Below are positions 1 to 5,603 of a stretch of DNA of 7,560 nt, in pieces. The position numbers and the translations under genes are program-made. Each line of letters starts with the position of its first letter. Position 1 is the stretch's first letter. The DNA comes from Ovoidimarina sp039190895 (GTDB taxonomy: Bacteria; Pseudomonadota; Alphaproteobacteria; Rhodobacterales; Rhodobacteraceae), in contig JBCCXY010000150.1 in assembly GCA_039190895.1 (NCBI GenBank), positions 1 to 7,560 of the forward strand, given 5' to 3'. Below the pieces are notes generated by a model. The model searched no databases. It was not told the DNA's origin and was given only the letters and a program-made list of their open reading frames with translations.

Positions 1-486
1 ACCACGATCTACGTCACCCACGACCAGATCGAGGCGATGACCCTCGCCGACCGCGTGGTCGTAATGAACAAGGGCGTCGTCCAGCAGGTCGGCAGCCCGA
101 CCGAGATCTACGACCGCCCCGCCAACACCTTCGTGGCCGGGTTCATCGGCTCCCCCGCGATGAACCTGGTCGAGGGCAGCGTCGCGAACGGTACTTTCAC
201 GGCGCCCATGACCCAGTTTCCGGCGGCTTTGCCCGACGGGCCCGTCACGCTCGGCTTCCGTGCCGAGGACGCGACCGTGGGCGGAGAGGGGCAGATCTCG
301 GCCCCGATCTACTCGGTAGAGCTTCTGGGCGACGCCACCATGATCACCGTGCGCCTCGGCGATGCGCTGGTGTCGGTGAAAGCGGGCAAGACCTACCGCG
401 CCTCTATCGGCGACCCCGTGGCCATCAGCGTCCCGTCCGACCTCTTGCACTTCTTCGACTCCAAGACGGGCGCCCGTTTCTCTTAA
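1..486 (+). CDS. ABC transporter ATP-binding protein, MalK/UgpC type (5' truncated by window)
   Basis: This is the C-terminal 161 residues of an importer ATPase. The reading frame is open from the first base, and the start lies outside the window. The visible part begins at the end of the nucleotide-binding domain. It has the switch-region histidine in YVTHDQIEAMTLADR (His at visible residue 7), followed by VVVMNKGVVQQVGSPTEIYD and PANTFVAGFIGSPAMN, which are hallmarks of the carbohydrate-uptake (CUT1) MalK/UgpC/MsmK family. The rest, about residues 55-161, fits the regulatory TOBE/OB-fold region of this family (GFRAED, then VELLGDATMITVRLGD). The protein acts at the inner face of the cytoplasmic membrane, hydrolysing ATP to drive solute import. 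The Walker A and signature motifs are not visible because the 5' part is missing. The substrate (sugar, polyol or glycerol-3-phosphate) cannot be told from this piece, and the permease genes must lie to the left. No clear terminator follows the stop. Confidence 0.93.
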   Translation, partial: TTIYVTHDQIEAMTLADRVVVMNKGVVQQVGSPTEIYDRPANTFVAGFIGSPAMNLVEGSVANGTFTAPMTQFPAALPDGPVTLGFRAEDATVGGEGQISAPIYSVELLGDATMITVRLGDALVSVKAGKTYRASIGDPVAISVPSDLLHFFDSKTGARFS

Positions 487-549
487 GGCCAAACAAGCGC
501 CACAAACCTCCGGCACCGTTTCTGCGATGTTAGTAGGGCGGTTGCCCCC

Positions 550-924
550 ATGCGCCTTGTTCTCACCCTTGCCCTCTGCCTGATCGGCGCCACCGCCGCC
601 CGGGCCCAGCAGCCCATCAGCCAATCCATGGCGCAATGCGCCGGCCTGACGAACGCCCTGCGCGATCACATCACCGCCACCGACCACCTAGACCGCATTG
701 ACCACATGGTCCGCGTCTGGATCGAAGCCGCCGTCAGTGAGGCGCACCTTGAAGGGCGAGACGACGCCACCGGATGGGTGAACACGCACGCCGTCGAGAT
801 GTACGGCAAGTGGTCCGACACCTCGTCCCTGCGTATGCTGACCTCACAAGAATTCCAGGACTGGACCAACTATTGCGGCGCCCTGTCGGTCGACCTTGGG
901 CTCGACGCTCGCATGCGGGGCTGA
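550..924 (+). CDS. small exported protein of unknown function, two mature cysteines
   Basis: The gene encodes 124 residues that I do not recognise as a named family. The N-terminus is a clear Sec signal peptide: MR, a hydrophobic run of Leu/Ala/Ile, then ATAARA before Gln20, so signal peptidase I probably cuts after Ala19. The mature protein of about 105 residues is soluble, helical-looking and rich in His, Asp and Trp. It has exactly two cysteines (30 and 109), near its two ends, which could form a disulfide in the periplasm. The ATG at 550 is chosen because the signal peptide starts there. The only ribosome-binding-like bases (tagtaggg, 531-538) are a little far upstream. It lies 63 bp after the ABC ATPase stop on the same strand and is convergent with the antiporter gene. 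Co-transcription with the transporter is possible but not shown. The overlapping minus-strand frame has no such features and is treated as a shadow. Confidence 0.8.
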   Translation: MRLVLTLALCLIGATAARAQQPISQSMAQCAGLTNALRDHITATDHLDRIDHMVRVWIEAAVSEAHLEGRDDATGWVNTHAVEMYGKWSDTSSLRMLTSQEFQDWTNYCGALSVDLGLDARMRG

Positions 925-937
925 CCCCAAAGCGAGG

Positions 938-955
938 CGCGCCTGTAAGGGCGCG
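938..955. terminator. possible bidirectional hairpin terminator between convergent genes
   Basis: A perfect 6-bp GC stem (cgcgcc at 938-943 with ggcgcg at 950-955) around a 6-nt loop sits in the 44-bp gap between two convergent stop codons. That is where a shared terminator is expected. No T tract follows on either strand, so this is only a candidate. Confidence 0.35.
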
Positions 956-968
956 ATAAGCGACGCCC

Positions 969-2897
969 TCAGCCCGCCTTGTCGCCCCGGATCTCGGACA
1001 TCAGCGCATTCAGCCGCTCCGTCCACGGGCCGCGGATCATCTTGACCTTGTCGATATACGCCTGGTTCTGCGTCGGCGGGATGTCGGGGTCGTAATGCGG
1101 CGCCACCTCGATCATGGCCTCCCGGTCCATCGTGTCAAAAGCATCCGCCATCGCCTGCGCCTGCTCCCTCGGGACGCCCATCGCCTCGTACGCCGACCGC
1201 CCGATCCGGATGGAGCTGTCATAGGTCTCGCGAATGATGTCCCGGCAGCCCATCGCGTAAAGCTCGTACACCTGATGCCGGTTCACCGCCCTGGCGACCA
1301 CATGCACGTTCGGATAGGTTTTGATGACATAGCGCACGACCTCATTGATCTGCTCTTCCCCGTCAATCGCCACCACAAAGACCTTCGCCTCGGCAATCCC
1401 CGCCGCATGCAGCAGATCGGGCCGCGTCGCGTCGCCGTAGTACGCCTTCGCCCCGAACACCCGCATGGTGTCCAGTTGGCGAGAGCTGTAGTCGATCACC
1501 GTCGTCGTGTACCCCGCCGCCTGCATCATCCGGTCTACCAGACCGCCCACACGGCCCATCCCGGCGATGATCACGGTGCCCTGTTCGTCGATCTCATCCG
1601 CCTCCTGCGCCTGATCCTCGGCATAGCGCGGGGCGATCACCTTGTCGTACAGGATGAACAGCGCCGGGGTCAGCAGCATCGACAGCGCCACGACCAGCAA
1701 CAACTGATCCGCCAGATCCTGCGGGATCACGGCATTCGCGACCGTGAAAGACAGCAGCACGAACCCGAATTCACCCGCCTGAGCGAGGCCCAGCGTGAAC
1801 AGCCACCGGTCCTGCCCCTTCAGCCCGAAGGCGATGCCAAGACCGTACAGAACGGCCCCCTTCAGCGCCATCATCCCCACTGTCAGCGCAAGGATCAGCG
1901 CGAGGTTGCCGAACAGCAGATCAAAGTCGATGGCCGCCCCGACCGTCATAAAGAACAGCCCCAGCAGCAGCCCCCGGAACGGGTCGATGTCACTCTCCAA
2001 CTCGTGCCGGTACTCGCTGTTCGCCAGCACGACACCCGCCAGGAACGTCCCCAGCGCGGGCGACAGCCCGACCAGCGACATCAGCAGCGCGATCCCGACA
2101 ACCATCATCAGCGCGGTGAACGTGAACAGCTCTCGCAGTTGCGCCCCGGCGATGTAGCGGAAGACGGGCCGCGTGAGAAAGCTCCCGCCCAGGATCACCG
2201 CTGCGATGGCGGCGAGGTTCACCAGTGCCGTCTGCCACCCGGTCAGACCCTCGACCAGGCTCATCCCGCTGCCGTGATCGTCGCCGTGCCCGTCCCCATG
2301 ATCACCGCCGTTGTGATCGGCCCCATGGCCGCCGCCGTTATGCGCCGCGTCACCGCCCGCGCTGGCAACAGAGTCCATCAGCTCTGGCATCGCCATCAGC
2401 GGCAGCAGCGCGAGCATCGGGATGACGGCAATGTCCTGAAACAGCAGGACCGAGAAGCTCGACTGCCCGCCATCGCTCTTCATCAGACCCTTTTCGTTCA
2501 GCGTCTGCAGAACAATCGCCGTCGACGACAGCGCAAAGACGAACCCTACGGCAAGCGCCACGGTCCACGTCAGCCCGAACGCCATCCCCACGGCCATAAC
2601 AAGCGCCGCCGTCAGCCCCACCTGACCGCCGCCAAGGCCAAGCAGGCGCGCCCGCAACTCCCACAGTTTCTTTGGCTCCAGCTCCAGCCCGACGAGGAAC
2701 AGCATCATCACCACGCCGAATTCGGCGAAATGCTGGATCGAGATCACGTCCACGTTCAGCACAGCCAGAACCGGGCTGATCACAATCCCCGCGATCAGGT
2801 ACCCCAGAACCGACCCGAGGCCGAGCCGTGACGCAATCGGCACCGCCACGACGCCGGCAATCAGAAAGATGAACGCAAGCAGCAGGAAATCGGTCAT
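969..2897 (-). CDS. KefB/KefC-type monovalent cation:proton antiporter (CPA2) with RCK domain
   Basis: The protein is 642 residues long, an integral inner-membrane antiporter of the CPA2 family related to glutathione-gated KefB/KefC. Residues about 3-420 are a series of hydrophobic helices. They contain the membrane motif LLFQDIAVIP (Gln154, Asp155) and SEYRHELESDIDPFRGLLLG at about 294-313, which closely resembles the regulatory HALESD loop of Kef proteins. Residues about 439-555 form a Rossmann RCK_N/TrkA-N domain, with GTVIIAGMGRVGG (GxGxxG at 446-451) and AYYGDATRPDLL. In the family the channel releases K+ in exchange for H+ and protects against electrophiles or helps pH balance; the ion here is inferred. 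An upstream in-frame GTG at 2996 would add 33 residues. The ATG at 2897 is preferred because the membrane domain begins there (MTDFLLLAFIFL) and a GAGGGG ribosome-binding site precedes it by about 10 nt. The odd part is a His/Gly/Asp-rich loop at residues 186-208. No kefF/kefG partner gene is adjacent. Confidence 0.93.
   Translation of the reverse strand: MTDFLLLAFIFLIAGVVAVPIASRLGLGSVLGYLIAGIVISPVLAVLNVDVISIQHFAEFGVVMMLFLVGLELEPKKLWELRARLLGLGGGQVGLTAALVMAVGMAFGLTWTVALAVGFVFALSSTAIVLQTLNEKGLMKSDGGQSSFSVLLFQDIAVIPMLALLPLMAMPELMDSVASAGGDAAHNGGGHGADHNGGDHGDGHGDDHGSGMSLVEGLTGWQTALVNLAAIAAVILGGSFLTRPVFRYIAGAQLRELFTFTALMMVVGIALLMSLVGLSPALGTFLAGVVLANSEYRHELESDIDPFRGLLLGLFFMTVGAAIDFDLLFGNLALILALTVGMMALKGAVLYGLGIAFGLKGQDRWLFTLGLAQAGEFGFVLLSFTVANAVIPQDLADQLLLVVALSMLLTPALFILYDKVIAPRYAEDQAQEADEIDEQGTVIIAGMGRVGGLVDRMMQAAGYTTTVIDYSSRQLDTMRVFGAKAYYGDATRPDLLHAAGIAEAKVFVVAIDGEEQINEVVRYVIKTYPNVHVVARAVNRHQVYELYAMGCRDIIRETYDSSIRIGRSAYEAMGVPREQAQAMADAFDTMDREAMIEVAPHYDPDIPPTQNQAYIDKVKMIRGPWTERLNALMSEIRGDKAG
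2274..2342 (-). other. histidine/glycine/aspartate-rich loop inside the antiporter
   Basis: The 23 residues 186-208 of the antiporter contain six histidines and five aspartates, spaced by glycines in a GDHGDGHGDDH pattern. The loop lies between the membrane segment carrying Gln154-Asp155 and the next hydrophobic segment starting near residue 222. To my knowledge the E. coli KefB/KefC proteins lack such a loop. The composition suggests a flexible metal- or proton-sensing stretch, but this is inference from composition only. Confidence 0.8.
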
Positions 2898-2995
2898 GTG
2901 TTCGAGGCCCCTCGCAACCGGTCTTGGGGTCACTCTACCCACGCCGCAGGGAATGAACATCGCCGATTTTCGGCGCCCCGAGGTGCCGCGCCGCA

Positions 2996-3028
2996 CCGAC
3001 GCAATACCGACGTAATACCGACGTGAAA
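2996..3028. repeat. three tandem 11-bp repeats, possible operator array
   Basis: Units ccgacgcaata (2996-3006), ccgacgtaata (3007-3017) and ccgacgtgaaa (3018-3028) follow without spacing, and a degenerate fourth begins ccgat at 3029. The 11-bp period places each copy on about the same face of the helix, as in some operator arrays. No matching regulator is known to me. Confidence 0.65.
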
Positions 3029-3048
3029 CCGATACGGGAATTTGGTCG

Positions 3049-3068
3049 CGGTATACGTTAGCATACCG
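3049..3068. promoter_or_regulatory. imperfect 8-bp dyad upstream of icd
   Basis: Arms cggtatac (3049-3056) and gcataccg (3061-3068) are inverted repeats matching at 7 of 8 positions around a gtta centre, 62 bp before the icd start. This fits a binding site for a dimeric regulator overlapping the promoter. The same AT-rich bases could instead contribute to a -10 element. Confidence 0.4.
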
Positions 3069-3130
3069 TCTTTCGCTCGGGACCCTGATCCGCTATCACG
3101 GGAAAAACGACTCACGCCAAAGGGAACGCC

Positions 3131-4342
3131 ATGTCGAAGATCAAAGTAGAGAACCCCGTTGTCGAGCTCGACGGCGACGAGATGACCCGCATCATCTGGG
3201 CCTTCATCAAGGACAAGCTGATCCTGCCATACCTGGATGTCGACCTGCTCTACTACGACCTCGGCATGGAAAGCCGCGACGATACCGATGACCAGATCAC
3301 CATCGATGCCGCTGAAAAGATTAAGGAAATTGGCGTCGGCGTGAAATGCGCGACCATCACCCCGGACGAGGGCCGGGTTGAGGAGTTCGGGCTGAAGAAG
3401 ATGTGGCGCTCCCCCAACGGCACGATCCGCAACATCCTCGGCGGCGTCGTGTTCCGTGAGCCGATCATCTGCTCCAACGTCCCGCGCCTCGTGCCCGGAT
3501 GGACGAACCCCATCATCATCGGCCGCCATGCCTTCGGCGACCAATACCGCGCCACCGACGTCAAGTTCCCAACGGGCGGCACCCTATCCATGAAGTTCGT
3601 CGGCGACGACGGCACCGTCATCGAAGAGGAGGTCTTCAAGGCCCCAACTTCCGGTGTGTTCATGTCGATGTACAACCTCGACCAGTCGATCATGGATTTC
3701 GCCCGCGCGTCCTTCAACTACGGCCTCAAGCGCGGCTATCCGGTGTACCTGTCGACCAAAAATACCATTCTGAAACAGTATGATGGCCAGTTCATGATCC
3801 TGTTCCAGAAGGTCTTTGATGAAGAGTTTGCAGACAAGTTCAAAGAGGCGGGCCTGACCTACGAACACCGCCTCATCGACGACATGGTCGCCGCCGCAAT
3901 GAAGTGGTCAGGCGGGTATGTCTGGGCGTGTAAGAACTACGACGGCGACGTGCAGTCCGATACCGTCGCGCAGGGCTTTGGGTCGCTTGGCCTCATGACC
4001 TCGCAGCTCATGACCCCCGACGGCAAAATCGTGGAGGCCGAGGCCGCCCACGGCACCGTCACCCGCCACTACCGCCAGCATCAGGCGGGGAAAGAGACGT
4101 CGACCAACTCCATCGCCTCCATCTTTGCGTGGACGGGCGGGCTCAAGCACCGCGCCAAGCTTGACGGCAACGACGCGTTGAAGACCTTCGCGGAAACCCT
4201 TGAAAAGGTTGTCGTTGATACGGTCGAAAGCGGCGACATGACGAAGGACCTCGCCCTCCTCGTCGGCCCGGATCAGAAGTGGCTGACAACAACCGGCTTC
4301 CTCGACAAGGTCGACGAAAACCTGCAGGCCGCGCTCGCATAA
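3131..4342 (+). CDS. icd: NADP-dependent isocitrate dehydrogenase, homodimeric eukaryote-like type
   Basis: The enzyme oxidatively decarboxylates isocitrate to 2-oxoglutarate in the TCA cycle, making NADPH in the cytoplasm. The 403-residue sequence aligns along its whole length with the type II (IDH1/IDH2-like) subfamily, which is not regulated like the E. coli enzyme. Substrate residues are visible: Ser94 and Arg100 in SPNGTIR, Arg109 in GGVVFREPI, and Arg132 with Tyr139 in IIGRHAFGDQYR. Numbering around Arg132 matches human IDH1. Lys210 lies in LSTKNTILK. The metal-binding aspartates correspond to Asp250/251 in LIDDMVA and to Asp273 and Asp277 in GDVQSDTVAQG. The coenzyme site is EAEAAHGTVTRHYR, where Arg312 and His313 support NADP rather than NAD preference. 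The start is set by the conserved MSKIKVENPVVELDGDEMTR and the aaaggga ribosome-binding site. A strong terminator follows. No truncation or missing catalytic residue is seen. Confidence 0.98.
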   Translation: MSKIKVENPVVELDGDEMTRIIWAFIKDKLILPYLDVDLLYYDLGMESRDDTDDQITIDAAEKIKEIGVGVKCATITPDEGRVEEFGLKKMWRSPNGTIRNILGGVVFREPIICSNVPRLVPGWTNPIIIGRHAFGDQYRATDVKFPTGGTLSMKFVGDDGTVIEEEVFKAPTSGVFMSMYNLDQSIMDFARASFNYGLKRGYPVYLSTKNTILKQYDGQFMILFQKVFDEEFADKFKEAGLTYEHRLIDDMVAAAMKWSGGYVWACKNYDGDVQSDTVAQGFGSLGLMTSQLMTPDGKIVEAEAAHGTVTRHYRQHQAGKETSTNSIASIFAWTGGLKHRAKLDGNDALKTFAETLEKVVVDTVESGDMTKDLALLVGPDQKWLTTTGFLDKVDENLQAALA

Positions 4343-4365
4343 GTCGCACCAAATTCCCTTGTCAG

Positions 4366-4403
4366 GTCAATGCGTGCGGGCCAGTCTGCACGCATTAACT
4401 TTT
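4366..4403 (+). terminator. rho-independent terminator after icd
   Basis: A perfect 9-bp stem, aatgcgtgc (4369-4377) with gcacgcatt (4388-4396), encloses a 10-nt loop. It can extend by two more pairs past one mismatch (4366-4399). A ctttt tract follows at 4399-4403. The stem starts 24 bp after the icd stop and ends just before the ribosome-binding site of the next gene. An in-frame upstream ATG of that gene at 4370 falls inside the stem, which argues against its use. Confidence 0.8.
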
Positions 4404-4417
4404 TCTGGGGATATAAG

Positions 4418-5140
4418 ATGCGTTCACTATTTCTCGCGGCAGCGCTTGCCGCACTTGCACCGGCCGCACATTCAGCCGGCCAGCCGTTTCTTGTCATGGA
4501 AGACGACCTGAACGGGTCGCTTCTGAACTTCTTTTTCGGGGGGCTACCAAGCGACATCTACGAACTTAATGTCTCGGGCACGGTCACCAACGCAATTGGC
4601 GCCCCGTCGCTGGATGGCGCCGCATTTGCGTTCGAGACCTCGGTTGGGCCCGGTGATCTGACGGCAACGATGATCCTTGGCAGTGACTCGCTCGGCCCAA
4701 GCGATATCTTCGCGTCGACGTCGACTGTTTACAGCTTTAATCCTTTCAGCGCCGCGTTCACGCCGGGCAATATCGAGATACCGTTCTTTGTTATCCCGCC
4801 CGACACGACTGGCACGCCAAACGCAGCGGATCCATCACTGTTCGACTTCAGCTATGGGGGCGCATTCTCCGAATACCCCAACCGCACGGGAGAGTTCCCG
4901 GAATTCGAACTCGTGATGAACATCTTCTATGACGGCGACTTGCCCACCAAAGTTTTCGACGATCCTGTATTGGGGCCGTTCGACTATATCGAGGGGAACC
5001 TGAACGTTACCAGGATCACCCTCGGCACGGTGGGGGGCGATCCTCTGCCGCCGACGACGGTGGTGCCTGTCCCGGCGACGCTTCCCCTCGCGCTTGGCGC
5101 CCTTGGGCTTCTCGCTGCAATCCGGCGCCGCGACCGGTAA
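4418..5140 (+). CDS. secreted protein with VPLPA/PEP-CTERM type C-terminal sorting signal
   Basis: The protein has 240 residues. It begins with a Sec signal peptide (MRSLFLAAALAALAPAAHSA, probable cleavage after Ala20). It ends with the tripartite sorting signal of the exosortase substrate class: motif VPVPA at 216-220, a hydrophobic helix at 221-235 and a basic tail RRRDR. This fits the VPLPA-CTERM group, whose members are thought to be processed by an exosortase (XrtD type) and attached to or released at the cell surface. The middle, about 195 residues, is acidic and rich in Phe, Gly, Thr and Pro, has no cysteine, and looks like a beta-rich extracellular domain that I cannot name. The ATG at 4418 is preferred over the one at 4370 because the signal peptide starts there, a gggg ribosome-binding site lies at 4407-4410, and the upstream ATG is inside the icd terminator. 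No exosortase gene is in the window. Base composition looks less GC-rich than the neighbouring genes, which may mean later acquisition. Confidence 0.88.
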   Translation: MRSLFLAAALAALAPAAHSAGQPFLVMEDDLNGSLLNFFFGGLPSDIYELNVSGTVTNAIGAPSLDGAAFAFETSVGPGDLTATMILGSDSLGPSDIFASTSTVYSFNPFSAAFTPGNIEIPFFVIPPDTTGTPNAADPSLFDFSYGGAFSEYPNRTGEFPEFELVMNIFYDGDLPTKVFDDPVLGPFDYIEGNLNVTRITLGTVGGDPLPPTTVVPVPATLPLALGALGLLAAIRRRDR

Positions 5141-5162
5141 CTTCTTCTGGCGGACAATACTC

Positions 5163-5200
5163 CGGGGGGCTTCGAAGGAGCGACGCAGCGCCCCCTCCGC
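5163..5200 (+). terminator. weak candidate hairpin after the VPLPA-CTERM gene
   Basis: Run ggggg plus c (5165-5170) can pair with g plus ccccc (5190-5195) around a 19-nt loop, with a possible G-T pair at 5164/5196. It lies 25 bp after the stop codon. No T tract follows, so termination is uncertain. Confidence 0.3.
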
Positions 5201-5221
5201 ACTTCACCAAATAGGGCTGGC

Positions 5222-5266
5222 GTCCGGGCCCATCCGGGGCTAACCCGCCCGGGACAAACCCCGGAC
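5222..5266 (+). other. GC-rich inverted repeats in the emrE leader
   Basis: Arms gtccggg (5222-5228) and cccggac (5260-5266) are a perfect 7-bp inverted repeat. The bases between them are full of short ccgg-type complementarities, so alternative folds are possible. The right arm covers cggac just before the emrE ATG, the nearest thing to a ribosome-binding site, so folding could limit translation. I see no match to a known riboswitch. Confidence 0.35.
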
Positions 5267-5273
5267 ACCCCGC

Positions 5274-5603
5274 ATGCCCTATGTCTACCTCGTCATCGCC
5301 ATTGTCTTTGAGACAATTGGCACCACGGCCCTGAAGGCCAGCGAAGGCTTCACCAGGCTGTGGCCGTCGCTGATCGTGGTGTTCGGCTATGCGATCTCAT
5401 TCTGGTTCCTCGCCCAGACACTTAAGGCCGTGCCGGTCGGCATCGCCTACGCCCTGTGGTCGGCCCTTGGCATCGCGCTAATCGCCTTGATTGGCTGGAT
5501 CGTGTTCGGCCAGAAACTCGACGCCGCCGCAGTGATCGGCCTTGGCCTCATCATCTCGGGCGTAGTCGTCATCAGCCTCTTCTCGAACTCAACGAGCCAC
5601 TAA
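5274..5603 (+). CDS. emrE: EmrE/Qac-type small multidrug resistance (SMR) transporter
   Basis: The gene encodes 109 residues with four membrane helices. It belongs to the family that exchanges protons for quaternary ammonium compounds and other hydrophobic cations across the inner membrane, working as an antiparallel dimer. The sequence is strikingly EmrE-like: Glu13 (the essential membrane glutamate, EmrE Glu14) in VFETIGTT, then SEGFTRLWPS, FWFLAQTL, and GIAYALWSALG with Tyr59 and Trp62 at the positions of EmrE Tyr60 and Trp63. It ends NSTSH, close to the EmrE tail. These residues favour the multidrug branch over the guanidinium exporters (Gdx/SugE) and over paired SMR subunits, since no second SMR gene is adjacent. 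The ATG is set by the conserved MPYVYL start; the ribosome-binding site is weak. Its stop overlaps the typA start by one base (TAATG), so the two genes are probably translated in a coupled way. The real substrate is not known. Confidence 0.93.
   Translation: MPYVYLVIAIVFETIGTTALKASEGFTRLWPSLIVVFGYAISFWFLAQTLKAVPVGIAYALWSALGIALIALIGWIVFGQKLDAAAVIGLGLIISGVVVISLFSNSTSH

Larger units (their letters stand above)
2898..3130. promoter_or_regulatory. divergent promoter region between kef-like gene and icd
   Basis: These 233 bp separate two divergently transcribed genes and must hold the promoters for both, unless icd is read from elsewhere. The region contains three tandem 11-bp units and a separate imperfect dyad, both listed on their own. 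The icd ribosome-binding site is aaaggga at 3119-3125, about 5 nt before the ATG. I could not find a pair of -35 and -10 boxes good enough to name for either direction. Confidence 0.6.

Noticed and set aside
536..547. Short hairpin gggc-ggtt-gccc just before the ATG at 550
   Set aside because: Four base pairs are expected by chance in DNA of this composition, and no other regulatory sign is present.
1095..2831. A 578-codon open frame on the plus strand opposite the antiporter gene
   Set aside because: It is antisense to a gene with clear family motifs. Its translation is Arg/His/Gln-rich without any domain pattern, typical of the complementary frame of high-GC coding DNA.
2898..2996. N-terminal extension of the antiporter from the GTG at 2996
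   Set aside because: The 33 extra residues are basic and unlike the family start, and the codon lies in the tandem repeats. The ATG at 2897 has a ribosome-binding site and starts the first membrane helix.
2930..3544. A 204-codon minus-strand frame spanning the intergenic region and the start of icd
   Set aside because: Most of it is antisense to conserved icd, and the rest crosses the repeat-bearing promoter region. There is no ribosome-binding site or domain.
4370..4417. Upstream ATG at 4370 for the VPLPA-CTERM gene
   Set aside because: The ATG is inside the icd terminator stem. It would place 16 polar residues before a complete signal peptide.
5141..5273. Guanidine riboswitch (ykkC, mini-ykkC or ykkC-III type) before the SMR gene
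   Set aside because: I could not find the paired ACGR-loop hairpins or the conserved ykkC-III core, and the downstream transporter is of the EmrE multidrug type rather than the guanidinium exporter type.
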